Source: JANXUC01 sp964619065 (GTDB taxonomy: Bacteria; Acidobacteriota; Terriglobia; Terriglobales; Acidobacteriaceae). From it: a stretch of 64,000 nt of DNA. Below the pieces are notes generated by a model. It made no database searches. It saw only the letters and a list, made by a program, of their open reading frames with translations, and had not been told where the DNA came from. Each line of letters begins with the position of its first letter. Position 1 is the first letter of the stretch. The stretch covers positions 1 to 64,000 of the forward strand of contig CAZUCC010000007.1 of assembly GCA_964619065.1 (NCBI GenBank), in the 5' to 3' direction. The position numbers and the translations under genes were made by a program. Shown here piece by piece: positions 53,318 through 62,294 of this stretch.

Positions 53318-53396
53318 ACCGGCTCTGTGTGGAGCGGGGCCTCGCCCGAGAGGGCTAACCAACCAACTAGTTTAGAATGAAGCTTTTCCTAATCCC

Positions 53397-56285
53397 ATGA
53401 CAGGTTCTGACATTCGCCGCAAGTTTCTGGATTTCTTTGTGCAAAAGGGGCACAAGGAAGTGCATTCCTCGTCGCTAGTTCCTCAGAACGATCCCACGTT
53501 ACTCTTCACCAACGCTGGGATGAACCAGTTCAAGGATGTTTTTCTTGGGCTGGAGAATCGCGGGTACTCGCGGGCGACGACGTCGCAGAAGTGCGTGCGC
53601 GCGGGCGGGAAGCACAACGACCTCGAAAATGTAGGCTTCACCAACCGGCACCACACGTTTTTTGAGATGCTGGGCAATTTTTCTTTCGGCGATTACTTCA
53701 AGAAGGACGCGATTGCCTATGCGTGGGAATTGATCACGTCGCCGGAGTGGTTTGGGATTGCGAAGGAGAAGTTGTACGTCACAATTTTTAAAGGCGAGAA
53801 CGGCGTAGAGCGTGATGCCGAGGCATACGACCTTTGGGTGGGTCAAGGCGTGCCGAAAGAACGCGTGTTCGAAATGGGCGCGAAGGATAACTTCTGGCAG
53901 ATGGGGGATACGGGCCCTTGCGGGCCTTGCAGCGAGATTCATTATGACATGGGTCCGGCTGCCAGCGATGCGGGTCATACGGATTGCCAGTTTGGGTGCG
54001 AGTGCGGGCGGTATGTGGAGATTTGGAATCTGGTGTTCATGCAGTTTGACCGGGATGCCAGTGGAAAGCTGAATCCCTTGCCGAAACCCTCGATCGATAC
54101 GGGGATGGGGCTGGAGCGGATTTCGGCAGTGCTGCAAGGGGTGATTTCCAATTATGAAATAGATTTATTTACGCCGCTGACAAAGCGAGCAGCGGAGTTA
54201 GTTGGGGTTGATTCAAAGACAAATAGCAACAGTCTAGCGTCGGTCCGGATCATTGCTGATCATGCCCGGGCAACGACGTTTCTGATCTCTGATGGGATCC
54301 ATCCGTCGAATGAGGGCCGCGGGTATGTTCTCCGTAAGATCATGCGCAGAGCGATTCGTCACGGTCATATGTGGGGGCAAAGACAACCGTTTTTCTATCG
54401 AATGATCGACGTCGTCGGCGATGTCATGAAAGATGCTTACCCAGAATTGGAGGACACACGTAAGAGAGTCTCGGACATCGTACTTTCTGAAGAAAAACAG
54501 TTTAGTCGAACAGTCGAAATAGCCTCAGAAAAACTTGAAGATTTACTGAACTCAGCAAAAGCTGACGAAAGAAAAGCTTGCATCGCCTCCTTTTCAAAAA
54601 TGCACCCGGATTTTGATCCCGATGAGGACACGGCGATTATCGACAAAATTCTGCCAAGTGGTCATCTTGATCCTTGGCGAAAACCAGCCGGGACTACCGA
54701 CGAATTCGTGGTTGGGAGACCAGAACTCGAGTTGAGACAACATTTTGCGAAGAACTATCACCCCGTTTTGGCAGGTGCTAAGGCATTTAGCCTCTATGAA
54801 ACGTATGGATTGCCGCGCGATTTCATTGAAGATGCTGCACGCGATCACGGAGTCGAACTCGATACCGTGGGCTTTGACGCTGCTATGAATGAGGAACAAG
54901 CGCGCGCGCGGGCTTCCTGGAAGGGCGCGGCGAAGCAAACGGCGAATCCTGCCTATCAGAATCTTCCGAAATCGGAATTCGAGGGATACCGGCAGACCGA
55001 GTCGTTTGGGTGTGAGGTGTTAGCCCTGCTGAAGGGCGGCCAAGGTGTGCAGGAATTGAAAGCTGGCGAGGAGGGCGAACTGATCCTTGACCACACGCCT
55101 TTTTATGCCGAATCCGGCGGGCAGGTGGGGGATCGCGGCGTGCTCTACAGCTGGGATCACAACACCGTAGTTGCTGATGTCGTGGGCTGTTATTCGCCTG
55201 TGCCGGGCGTGCGGGCGCATAAAGTTGTGGCGAAGCAGGCGATTCGGGTGGGTGACAGTGTGGGCGCGGTTGTCGACGTTGGTATTCGTAACTCCACCAT
55301 GCGCCACCACACGGCCACGCACTTGCTCCACGCCGCACTGCGGGAAACGCTGGGCACGCATGTGAAACAGGCCGGTTCGCTCGTCGATCCCGAGCACCTA
55401 CGCTTCGACTTCTCGCACTTTGCTGGCGTCGAAGACAGCGAGTTGCAGGACATTGAGGACATCATCAACAAAGAGGTGCTGCGCAACGAGAAGGTGGATG
55501 TGCTGGTGGATGTGCCCATCGACCAGGCGATCAACGAGTACAAAGCGATGGCCTTGTTTGGCGAGAAGTATGGTGACAAGGTGCGCGTGGTCAAGATTGG
55601 GGATTTTTCCACCGAGCTTTGCGGCGGCACGCATACAGGCGCAACCGGCGAAATTGGCTTGATCAAGATTTTGAACGAGGGCAGCGTTTCTTCTGGTGTG
55701 CGCCGCATCGAGGCCGTCGCGGGTGAGCGTTCCCTCGACCATTTCCGAAAAGATCATGAACTGGAAGGTGTGGTTGCAAGCTTTGCTAGCCGGGCGACGG
55801 GAAGTTCCGGAGCTCCACAATCGCCTGCCGAAGCACTGAAGGCCGAGCTCGAAAGAAAAGACTCCGAGATCAAGCGACTCACCCGCGAACTGGACCAGGT
55901 GCGGATGAAATCGGCGTCGTCCACGGTGGCGTCGGTCGAGGACAAGATCAAAATAGTGAAGGGTGTAAAAGTGCTGGCGCACCGTGTTGATAATCTGGAA
56001 CGAGGCCAGATGCGTACTCTTGTAGACCAGCTGCGCGATAAGATCGGCTCAGGCGTAGTCATGCTCGGTTCGGCAAGCGACGGCAATGTGTCGTTGATTG
56101 CGGCGGTGACGAAGGACCTAACAAGCCGCGTGCAGGCCGGCAAAGTAATTGCTCCTGTGGCGCAGAAAGTGGGTGGCAAAGGCGGCGGACGTCCCGATAT
56201 GGCCGAGGCGGGTGGCAAAGATCCGGCGGCTCTCGATTCCGCGTTAGCTGAAGTGTATGCGGTTGTGAATGGACTGCTGGGGTAG
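53397..56285 (+). CDS. alaS: Alanyl-tRNA synthetase with a low-GC insertion
   Basis: 962 residues, about 80 longer than E. coli AlaRS. Class II core: RAGGKHNDLENVG, GPCGPCSEIHYD, GMGLERISAVLQG. Editing domain: HHTATHLLHAALRE (HxxxH) and CGGTHTGATGEIG (CxxxH). C-Ala domain ends in GGGRPDMAEAGG. Charges tRNA-Ala. Residues about 386-461 form an extra segment (KADERKACIASF to HPVLAGAK) between the helical domain and SLYETYGL. DNA at 54421-54600 is about 40% GC against about 58% before it, so this part may have come from elsewhere. A weak hairpin GGCGGAC/GTCCGCC at 56291-56309 follows the stop. Confidence 0.95.
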   Translation: MTGSDIRRKFLDFFVQKGHKEVHSSSLVPQNDPTLLFTNAGMNQFKDVFLGLENRGYSRATTSQKCVRAGGKHNDLENVGFTNRHHTFFEMLGNFSFGDYFKKDAIAYAWELITSPEWFGIAKEKLYVTIFKGENGVERDAEAYDLWVGQGVPKERVFEMGAKDNFWQMGDTGPCGPCSEIHYDMGPAASDAGHTDCQFGCECGRYVEIWNLVFMQFDRDASGKLNPLPKPSIDTGMGLERISAVLQGVISNYEIDLFTPLTKRAAELVGVDSKTNSNSLASVRIIADHARATTFLISDGIHPSNEGRGYVLRKIMRRAIRHGHMWGQRQPFFYRMIDVVGDVMKDAYPELEDTRKRVSDIVLSEEKQFSRTVEIASEKLEDLLNSAKADERKACIASFSKMHPDFDPDEDTAIIDKILPSGHLDPWRKPAGTTDEFVVGRPELELRQHFAKNYHPVLAGAKAFSLYETYGLPRDFIEDAARDHGVELDTVGFDAAMNEEQARARASWKGAAKQTANPAYQNLPKSEFEGYRQTESFGCEVLALLKGGQGVQELKAGEEGELILDHTPFYAESGGQVGDRGVLYSWDHNTVVADVVGCYSPVPGVRAHKVVAKQAIRVGDSVGAVVDVGIRNSTMRHHTATHLLHAALRETLGTHVKQAGSLVDPEHLRFDFSHFAGVEDSELQDIEDIINKEVLRNEKVDVLVDVPIDQAINEYKAMALFGEKYGDKVRVVKIGDFSTELCGGTHTGATGEIGLIKILNEGSVSSGVRRIEAVAGERSLDHFRKDHELEGVVASFASRATGSSGAPQSPAEALKAELERKDSEIKRLTRELDQVRMKSASSTVASVEDKIKIVKGVKVLAHRVDNLERGQMRTLVDQLRDKIGSGVVMLGSASDGNVSLIAAVTKDLTSRVQAGKVIAPVAQKVGGKGGGRPDMAEAGGKDPAALDSALAEVYAVVNGLLG

Positions 56286-56290
56286 AGAGC

Positions 56291-56309
56291 GGCGGACGGG
56301 AATGTCCGC
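56291..56309. repeat. Dispersed hairpin GGCGGAC/GTCCGCC
   Basis: GGCGGACGGGAATGTCCGCC-type hairpin followed by CTACAC, with a sister at 61769-61786 (GGCGGACAAGAGTGCCCGCC, CCACAC). It lies directly after alaS, where it could also act as a terminator. Confidence 0.45.
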
Positions 56310-56338
56310 CCTACACGATCCGAGATCGACGATCTGAG

Positions 56339-56698
56339 CTATCCCGCGCGGCGGGTGGGTTCCAAAACTTCATCGAGCACGCGCGAGAGAGTCTTAGCGC
56401 GCTTACCGTAGTCGGTGGGCGCCCCGGAGTTCTTTTGCAATAGCACGTGATATTCGTCGGCAATGTTCAGAGCAGCCAGGACGGCGAGCCGGATGGTGTC
56501 GACGGTCGTGGTCTGTGAGGCTACCGCGCGCATCTTCGAGTCAACGTATTCGGCTAACTGGAGGATGTAGGCGGCGTCGGTGCCGCGCAGGTTATAGGCC
56601 TGGTCGAAAATTTCCACGCGCACACTCGGGGTGATGCTTGGCGACATGGACGATTCGGCAGATGGTGCTTCGGCGGATTCCCGTGGTCTGGTTGCCAT
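56339..56698 (-). CDS. zapA: Cell-division protein ZapA
   Basis: 119 residues. The ZapA fold begins at VRVEIFDQAYNLRGTDAAYILQLAEYVDSKMR, with the following AVLAALNIADEYH helix and a coiled coil. ZapA cross-links FtsZ filaments at mid-cell. The first 20 residues (RESAEAPSAESSM) are a low-complexity extension; the internal Met at about 19 could also be the start. A coiled-coil gene lies upstream on the same strand, together a likely division pair. Confidence 0.85.
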   Translation of the reverse strand: MATRPRESAEAPSAESSMSPSITPSVRVEIFDQAYNLRGTDAAYILQLAEYVDSKMRAVASQTTTVDTIRLAVLAALNIADEYHVLLQKNSGAPTDYGKRAKTLSRVLDEVLEPTRRAG

Positions 56699-56831
56699 GG
56701 TTCTCTCCTTGACCGCTCTCTCCTCGACTGGCCCGATTGCAATCCCTCAACGGCTAAAGCCGATATCAAAACAAAGCGGAGAATCGCACCTCTCAAGCGC
56801 TGCGCCACCCATACTCAAAGAACGTCGTGGA

Positions 56832-57116
56832 TTAACTCGCGGCGGCGACTTCCTCAATTTGGCGCATCATCTTTTCCACGCGCGAGCGCACTTCTTCCCG
56901 GTCTTTGCGCAACTTCACCAATTCGCGCTTGAGATTCCCGACTTCTTCCTCACGGGCATCCAACTGTTCGCGTAACTTCAGAGCGTCACGCTCGGCGGCG
57001 GCTTTTGCATCGCGCGCCGCTTTCAGCATCTCAATAGTGCGATAAACCTTCTCTTCCAGCGCCTGAAAATCATCCGCTGGAACCTCAAATGCCAGAGCTT
57101 CCGGTTGTGCAGACAT
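56832..57116 (-). CDS. zapB: ZapB-like coiled-coil protein
   Basis: 94 residues, nearly all heptad coiled coil (DFQALEEKVYRTIEMLKAARDA to KMMRQIEEV). Size, composition and position just upstream of zapA fit the cell-division factor ZapB, which links ZapA-FtsZ to the chromosome terminus; coiled coils carry little family signal, so this is moderate. ATG at 57116, AGGA 9 bases upstream; a longer frame adds 11 residues without support. Confidence 0.65.
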   Translation of the reverse strand: MSAQPEALAFEVPADDFQALEEKVYRTIEMLKAARDAKAAAERDALKLREQLDAREEEVGNLKRELVKLRKDREEVRSRVEKMMRQIEEVAAAS

Positions 57117-57277
57117 GGTTCGTAATCCTGGACGAAATTTTTCCGCCACTGCTGCCGAGTATACCCCAGAACGCGGTGGAAAGACGGGAATGAAAGGTGC
57201 ATCGAAGCGAAAGAGTTATCGAATGGCGTATGCAGAGATGTGCACTTTGGTGAGCTGAGAGTCAGCAGGAATGCGCG

Positions 57278-58471
57278 TTAGCTTTTCCGAAGTTTGCGCA
57301 GCCGCTCTCCGGCTGCATCGATGGTTTGCTCGCGCTTGCAGAAGGCGAAACGCACTTGTGCGGCTCCGTCACTGGCTTCATTGTAGAAGCTGGAGCCGGG
57401 CACGCAAGCAACGCCGATCTCCTGCACCAGATATTTCGCAAATAGCAGATCGTTGGCGAAGCCAAACGCGCTGATGTCGGTCATCACGTAGTAAGCCCCG
57501 CGCGGGCGGAAACAGCGAAAGCCCGCCTCTTCGAGAATAGGCAGGAGATGATCGCGGCGCGCGGTGTAGCGGGCTGCGAGATCCTGATAGTAGCTGGCGG
57601 GCAGACTCAGCGCGGCAGCTCCGGCTTCCTGCAAAGGAGCAGGAGCGCCGACTGTAAGGAAATCATGCACCTTGCGGATGGCCGAACTCAGCAGGGGCGC
57701 CGCCACCGCCCAGCCCACGCGCCACCCTGTGACGCTATAGGTCTTCGACATCCCGTTGATCACGATGGTGCAGTCGCGCATGCCCTCGAGCTCAATTATG
57801 GAAATATGCTTGGCGCCGTCGTAGAGGATGTGCTCGTAGATTTCGTCGGTGATGGCGAGGACGTTGTGCTGGAGGCAGAGATCACGGATGAGTTCGAGCT
57901 CGGCGCGGGAGAAGACTTTCCCTGTGGGGTTGTTGGGAGTATTCACGATGATGGCTTTGGTGTGGGAGTGGAATGCGGCACGAAGTTCTTGCTCGTCGAA
58001 GGTCCATTCACCGCTGGTAATTGTGGGCGGGCGCAATTTTACAAACCGTGGCTTAGCCCCACTGAGAATGGTGTCGGGGCCATAGTTTTCGTAGTAGGGC
58101 TCGAAGATGATCACTTCTTCGCCCGGATTGGTGGTCGCCAGCAGCGCCGCCATCATTGCTTCCGTGGAACCGCAGCAAACGGTAATCTCCGTTTCTGGAT
58201 CTACGGCGACACCTTGCCAGAGCTGCATCTGGCGGGCGATGGCGGCGCGGAGGTGGCGAGAGCCCCAGGTGATGGCGTACTGGTTAATGTCTTTGCCGAC
58301 GGCTTCCTGGGCGGCGCGTTTGATCTCTTCGGGTGCGGGGAAGTCCGGGAAGCCCTGGGCCAGATTGACGGCTTGATATTTCACGGCCTCGCGTGACATC
58401 TCGCGAATGACGGATTCGGAGAAGCGCTCGACTTTTTCGCTGAGAAATTTCTTGGGTTCGGACAAGCTCAA
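57278..58471 (-). CDS. Class I/II PLP-dependent aminotransferase
   Basis: About 397 residues. Fold I aminotransferase: AQGFPDFPAPEEI, NQYAITWGSRHLR, NTPNNPTGKVF, the PLP Lys in NGMSKTYSVTGWRVGW, and the C-terminal substrate Arg in QVRFAFCK. Resembles the kynurenine/methionine (YbdL-like) aminotransferase group; the substrate is uncertain. The start is placed at a TTG two bases past the pheT stop, with GAGGG before it; a longer frame into pheT has no family support. Third gene of a pheS-pheT-aminotransferase run. Confidence 0.88.
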   Translation of the reverse strand: MSLSEPKKFLSEKVERFSESVIREMSREAVKYQAVNLAQGFPDFPAPEEIKRAAQEAVGKDINQYAITWGSRHLRAAIARQMQLWQGVAVDPETEITVCCGSTEAMMAALLATTNPGEEVIIFEPYYENYGPDTILSGAKPRFVKLRPPTITSGEWTFDEQELRAAFHSHTKAIIVNTPNNPTGKVFSRAELELIRDLCLQHNVLAITDEIYEHILYDGAKHISIIELEGMRDCTIVINGMSKTYSVTGWRVGWAVAAPLLSSAIRKVHDFLTVGAPAPLQEAGAAALSLPASYYQDLAARYTARRDHLLPILEEAGFRCFRPRGAYYVMTDISAFGFANDLLFAKYLVQEIGVACVPGSSFYNEASDGAAQVRFAFCKREQTIDAAGERLRKLRKS

Positions 58472-58473
58472 TA

Positions 58474-60501
58474 CTAGGCCCTCAGGGTTCCGCCCAGCTT
58501 TTCCAATGCGGCCATGATCTGTGCCGACCATTCCACTACTTCTTCTTCCCGCAGCGTTCGTTCGGAGGATTGGAAGATGGCGCGTAACAGCAGCGCATAC
58601 TTGCCCGGCAGGACGTTGCCGCCACGGAAAGTTTCGACAGGTGCGAAGCTCCGCATCCCGGCGATGTTGAGCGCGGCGACTGCGGAGCGAATCTGCTCAA
58701 ATTTGGTGCCCTCGGCAAATACGAAGGAGAAGTCGCGATCCACGGCAGGGAACTTCGGCGGCGCGACGTAATTGGGTTGCCGCAGTTCGTGCTGGTAGAG
58801 AAGGTCCAGATAAATTTCCGCGACGAAGACGTCCTGGCGGAATTTGCGGGCGGACGCTATGTCGGGATGAATCTGTCCAAACTGGGCGACGGTTTGTCCA
58901 TTGATTACGACGCGCGCTGAGCGTCCGGGATGAAAGTAAGAGGCAGTTTGCGCGTCATAGAGGACGGTACCAAGGAACGCCGAGAACAGAATCTCCAAAT
59001 CGCCTTTAAGGTCAAAGAAAGAATACGCACGGGTCTTCTCATGGACACTCGTCACGACGGCATTGCCGGTCGCGCCGAGGCAGATGCGTTTTTTTTCGTC
59101 GCGGCCAGCGGTGGTTTTCTCAAAAATATGTCCAGCTTCAAACAGCCGCACACTCGCCGCGCCCCTATTGAGATTCCAGCCCAGCATGTCGAGCATGCCG
59201 GGAATCAATGAAGTCCGCATGGCCGAGGCCTCATCGCTGAGGGGATTCGCGACCATCAGCACCTCCGCTTGGGAGAAGGCTTTGGCCAGCTCGGGCGAAA
59301 TGAAAGTGAGGGAAAGTGCTTCGTTGTATCCGAGTGCCAGCAAGGAAGAGCGCAATCGGGTATCTTTGGCCGCGTCCGGCAATTCAGCAACCGAGCCCGA
59401 AAACGCAGGCAGTGTGTTGGCGAATTTGTTGTAGCCGTGCTGGCGAGCGATTTCCTCGATCAAATCGATTTCGCGCGTGATGTCGAGCCGCCAACTAGGG
59501 ATGCGAACGGAAAATTTTGCATCTTCGTTGGATGCGTCGGCAGAGCCGAGACCGAAACCAAGCCGTTCCAGAATCCGGCTCACTTCTTCGTGGGAGAGCG
59601 CTTTCCCGAGATGCCGTCGCACCTCGGAAAGATGGAGAGTCAAGGCCAGACGTGGCATGGGGCGTGCGATCACGTCGTTGACATCGCCTGCAAGTTCGCC
59701 TCCACCTGAGGCAAGAACGAGTTCCGCAACGCGGTTGCAAGAGACTACCGTCGATTCGAAATCCGCCCCGCGTTCGAAGCGATGCGAGGCGTCTGTATGC
59801 AGGCCGTGGGCGCGGGACATTTTGCGGACTGTTGCCGGGTTGAACCACGCGGACTCGATCAGGATATTGCGAGTCTTGTCGGTGATCATGGTGTCGAAGC
59901 CGCCCATAACACCGGCGAGAGCAACCGGTTTGCTGGCGTCGGCGACGACGAGGTCTTCCGGAATCAGCTGGCGCATTTGACCGTCGAGGGTCTTGAGCGT
60001 TTCCCCCACGCGCGCCTTGCGGACAATAATTTTGCCGCCTTCGAGAAGATCGAGATCAAAGGCATGCGTGGGTTTGCCGATTTCCCAGAGGACGTAGTTG
60101 GAGGCGTCGACAATATTGTTGATAGGGCGCTGATCAAGCAGCGTCAGACGCTTTACGATGGCTTCCGGCGAGGGACGGACGCTGACGCCGCGAACGACCC
60201 GGGCGGTGAAGCGAGGGCAGAGATCGGGCTCCTGGATTTCGATGGGAAACGGCGCGGCTGGTTTTGCGATTGGCAGCTTGGGGGCTAAAGATTCCAGCGG
60301 GAGGTCATAGATGGCGGAGGCTTCACGGGCAGCGCCGTAGTGGTTCATGGCGTCGGGGCGGTTGGTGGTGATGTCCATCTCGAAGACGGAGCCTTCGACC
60401 TTTTCCACTGCGATTCCGGCCAAGGTTAGGTCGTCGGCTAGATTGGCGTCATCTGCCGGGATATCGACGAATTCGCGGAGCCATTGGGGAGAGAGTTTCA
60501 T
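58474..60501 (-). CDS. pheT: Phenylalanyl-tRNA synthetase beta subunit, short form
   Basis: 675 residues, about 110 shorter than the common 780-800. It opens MKLSPQWLREFVDIPADDANLADDLTLAGIAVEKVEG and goes almost at once to the B-domain region EMDITTNRPDAMNHYGAAREASAIYDLP, so the EMAPII-like tRNA-binding domain is absent. B3/B4 editing, B5 (LTLHLSEVRRHLGKALS) and the C-terminal anticodon-binding FDX-ACB (FPAVDRDFSFVFAEGT) are present. Charges tRNA-Phe with PheS. ATG at 60501 is the family start. It lies 47 bp after pheS. Confidence 0.95.
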   Translation of the reverse strand: MKLSPQWLREFVDIPADDANLADDLTLAGIAVEKVEGSVFEMDITTNRPDAMNHYGAAREASAIYDLPLESLAPKLPIAKPAAPFPIEIQEPDLCPRFTARVVRGVSVRPSPEAIVKRLTLLDQRPINNIVDASNYVLWEIGKPTHAFDLDLLEGGKIIVRKARVGETLKTLDGQMRQLIPEDLVVADASKPVALAGVMGGFDTMITDKTRNILIESAWFNPATVRKMSRAHGLHTDASHRFERGADFESTVVSCNRVAELVLASGGGELAGDVNDVIARPMPRLALTLHLSEVRRHLGKALSHEEVSRILERLGFGLGSADASNEDAKFSVRIPSWRLDITREIDLIEEIARQHGYNKFANTLPAFSGSVAELPDAAKDTRLRSSLLALGYNEALSLTFISPELAKAFSQAEVLMVANPLSDEASAMRTSLIPGMLDMLGWNLNRGAASVRLFEAGHIFEKTTAGRDEKKRICLGATGNAVVTSVHEKTRAYSFFDLKGDLEILFSAFLGTVLYDAQTASYFHPGRSARVVINGQTVAQFGQIHPDIASARKFRQDVFVAEIYLDLLYQHELRQPNYVAPPKFPAVDRDFSFVFAEGTKFEQIRSAVAALNIAGMRSFAPVETFRGGNVLPGKYALLLRAIFQSSERTLREEEVVEWSAQIMAALEKLGGTLRA

Positions 60502-60548
60502 CGTTCTTGAAAAAAAGATATTTGCTCGGAATGACAATCCTATATTTT

Positions 60549-61643
60549 CTATGCGAACTGCTCCAGGAAGCGCACGTCGCCCTGGAAAAGCATTTGGATA
60601 TCATCAATACCGTACTTCATCATGGCTAAGCGCTCGACACCCATTCCAAAAGCAAAACCCGAGACTTTGGCAGGGTCGTAGCCATTCCCCTTCACGAATT
60701 CAAAAACGTTGGGATCGACCATGCCGCATCCCATGAGCTCGACCCATCCGGTTTGCTTGCAGGTGCGGCAGCCTTTGCCTCCGCAGATTATGCAACTGAT
60801 AGCGACGTCGGCGCTGGGCTCAGTGAAAGGGAAGAACGACGGGAAGAAGCGTGTCTTCACACTGGAGCCGAAGAGAGCTTTCATGGCGTGGTCAAGCGTG
60901 CCTTTGAGATCGCTGAACGTGATGTTGGTGTCCACGGCGAGACCTTCGACCTGATGAAACACCGGGGAATGGCTGGCGTCGGTGGCGTCGCGGCGGTGGA
61001 CTTTGCCGGGGCAGATAATGCGGACCGGAGGCTGCATCTGCTCCATGCTGCGAATTTGAACCGGCGAGGTGTGCGTGCGCAGGAGGAGGCGCTCGCGCAA
61101 GGGTTTCTTTTCCTGATCGGCGATGACGAGCGTGTCCTGGGTGTCGCGCGCGGGGTGGTTCGGCGGGAAATTCAGGGCTTCGAAATTGTAGTAGTCGGTT
61201 TCGACTTCCGGGCCTTCGGCGACAGAGTAGCCCATGGCGCGGAAGACGGCGAGAACTTCATTCATGGTGCGGAGGACTGGGTGTTCGGCGCCAAGAGGAC
61301 GGCGGATACCGGGAAGGGTAACGTCGACGCGATCGGTGGCGGCGGGTTGCTGCGCTGTTAGGCGGGCACTCATTTCTGCAACGGTAGTTGCGACGAGGGT
61401 CTGGATTTCATTGACTAAGGCGCCTACATCGCGCTTGGCTTCTTTGGGTGAGGCTTTGAGCCAGAGATCGTTAACCTGGGTGAGGATACCGTTCTTGCGG
61501 GCCATCCAGCGGTCACGGAAAACCTTGCCGGAGGCCTCGTCTTTAACAGCGGATGATTCTGATTCCAAGGCATCAGTAAGGCGCTTTTTTTCTGTGGCGA
61601 GGACCTGGGCCGAGAAGTCCGTGAGTTGGGGGACGGTGTACAT
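60549..61643 (-). CDS. pheS: Phenylalanyl-tRNA synthetase alpha subunit
   Basis: 364 residues. N-terminal coiled coil, then the class II catalytic core: HPVLRTMNEVLAVFRAMGYSVAEGPEVETDYYNFEALN, RTHTSPVQIRSM, FHQVEGLAVD, and FAFGMGVERLAMMKYGI. A CxxC-rich insert (CIICGGKGCRTCKQTGW) is a zinc-ribbon-like loop found in many bacteria. First gene of the pheS-pheT pair, with a 229-bp gap upstream holding three palindromic repeats after rplT. Confidence 0.96.
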   Translation of the reverse strand: MYTVPQLTDFSAQVLATEKKRLTDALESESSAVKDEASGKVFRDRWMARKNGILTQVNDLWLKASPKEAKRDVGALVNEIQTLVATTVAEMSARLTAQQPAATDRVDVTLPGIRRPLGAEHPVLRTMNEVLAVFRAMGYSVAEGPEVETDYYNFEALNFPPNHPARDTQDTLVIADQEKKPLRERLLLRTHTSPVQIRSMEQMQPPVRIICPGKVHRRDATDASHSPVFHQVEGLAVDTNITFSDLKGTLDHAMKALFGSSVKTRFFPSFFPFTEPSADVAISCIICGGKGCRTCKQTGWVELMGCGMVDPNVFEFVKGNGYDPAKVSGFAFGMGVERLAMMKYGIDDIQMLFQGDVRFLEQFA

Positions 61644-61715
61644 GGGTTTTGCAGCGGCTGCGTTTCCAGAGAGAAAATCTTACCTCAGCGGCTAAGCCGG
61701 TTTTGATTGTTGCTT

Positions 61716-61743
61716 GTGGCGCAGCGTTAAAGTACTGCGCCAC
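61716..61743. repeat. Hairpin GTGGCGCAG/CTGCGCCAC
   Basis: Perfect 9-bp stem, 10-base loop, followed by CCAAAG. A 'CTGCGCCACCC' fragment recurs near 56799. First of three palindromic repeats in the rplT-pheS gap. Confidence 0.55.
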
Positions 61744-61768
61744 CCAAAGCTAAGTCAAAAGCGGCGGA

Positions 61769-61786
61769 CAAGAGTGCCCGCCCCAC
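61769..61786. repeat. Dispersed hairpin GGCGGACA...TGCCCGCC
   Basis: GCGGCGGACAAGAGTGCCCGCC hairpin (one mismatch in the stem), sister to the one at 56291-56309. Second repeat of the rplT-pheS gap. Confidence 0.45.
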
Positions 61787-61825
61787 ACTAGGACGGGGCA
61801 CCTAATCGTAGAGCAAGATTCGGCA

Positions 61826-61856
61826 GAGCATATCCCTCGCTACGCTCGGGATGACA
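61826..61856. repeat. Dispersed repeat GAGCA...ATCCCTCGCT...GGGATGACA
   Basis: Inverse of the widespread TGTCATCC-CGAGCG-AGCGAGGGAT-TGCTC bacterial intergenic repeat. Sister copy at 62703-62734 in the infC-rpmI gap. It shares the TCATTCC/GGAATGA motif with the 156-bp element. Confidence 0.55.
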
Positions 61857-61871
61857 AGCATACAAAGAAAA

Positions 61872-62294
61872 CTACGCGCTCTTCTGTGGAACGGGCTTCA
61901 CAGCCGCCGGCTTCTTCTTCGCTGTCTCCGCCTTATGCGCTGCCAGAGCGGTTTTCGCCTGCTCCACCAGATGCGCAAATCCTGCCGCGTCTTTCACAGC
62001 GAGGTCGGCCAGAATCTTGCGGTCAAGATCGATGCCTGCCAGCTTCAGCCCACTGACAAATTGGCTGTAGCTAAGGCCGAGAGGGCGCGTGGCGGCGCCA
62101 ATACGCACGATCCAGAGAGAGCGAAACTGCCGCTTTTTCTGCTTGCGTCCGGAATAGGCGAACATGAGACCGCGCTCGACGGCTTGTTGGGCGGCGCGGT
62201 ACAGCTTGGACTTAGTGAGGAAATATCCACTGGCCCGTTCTAATATCTTTTTACGTCTGGCACGTCGTTTTGTGCCACGTTTTACGCGAGGCAT
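61872..62294 (-). CDS. rplT: 50S ribosomal protein L20, C-terminally extended
   Basis: 140 residues, about 20 longer than usual. MPRVKRGTKRRARRKKILE and GYFLTKSKLYRAAQQAVERGLMFAYSGRKQKKRQFRSLWIVRIGAA are standard L20; after the normal end a Lys/Ala/Pro tail (AETAKKKPAAVKPVPQKSA) is added. L20 assembles 23S rRNA and represses its own operon in other bacteria. Start fixed by AAGGAG eight bases upstream. Third gene of infC-rpmI-rplT. Confidence 0.96.
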   Translation of the reverse strand: MPRVKRGTKRRARRKKILERASGYFLTKSKLYRAAQQAVERGLMFAYSGRKQKKRQFRSLWIVRIGAATRPLGLSYSQFVSGLKLAGIDLDRKILADLAVKDAAGFAHLVEQAKTALAAHKAETAKKKPAAVKPVPQKSA

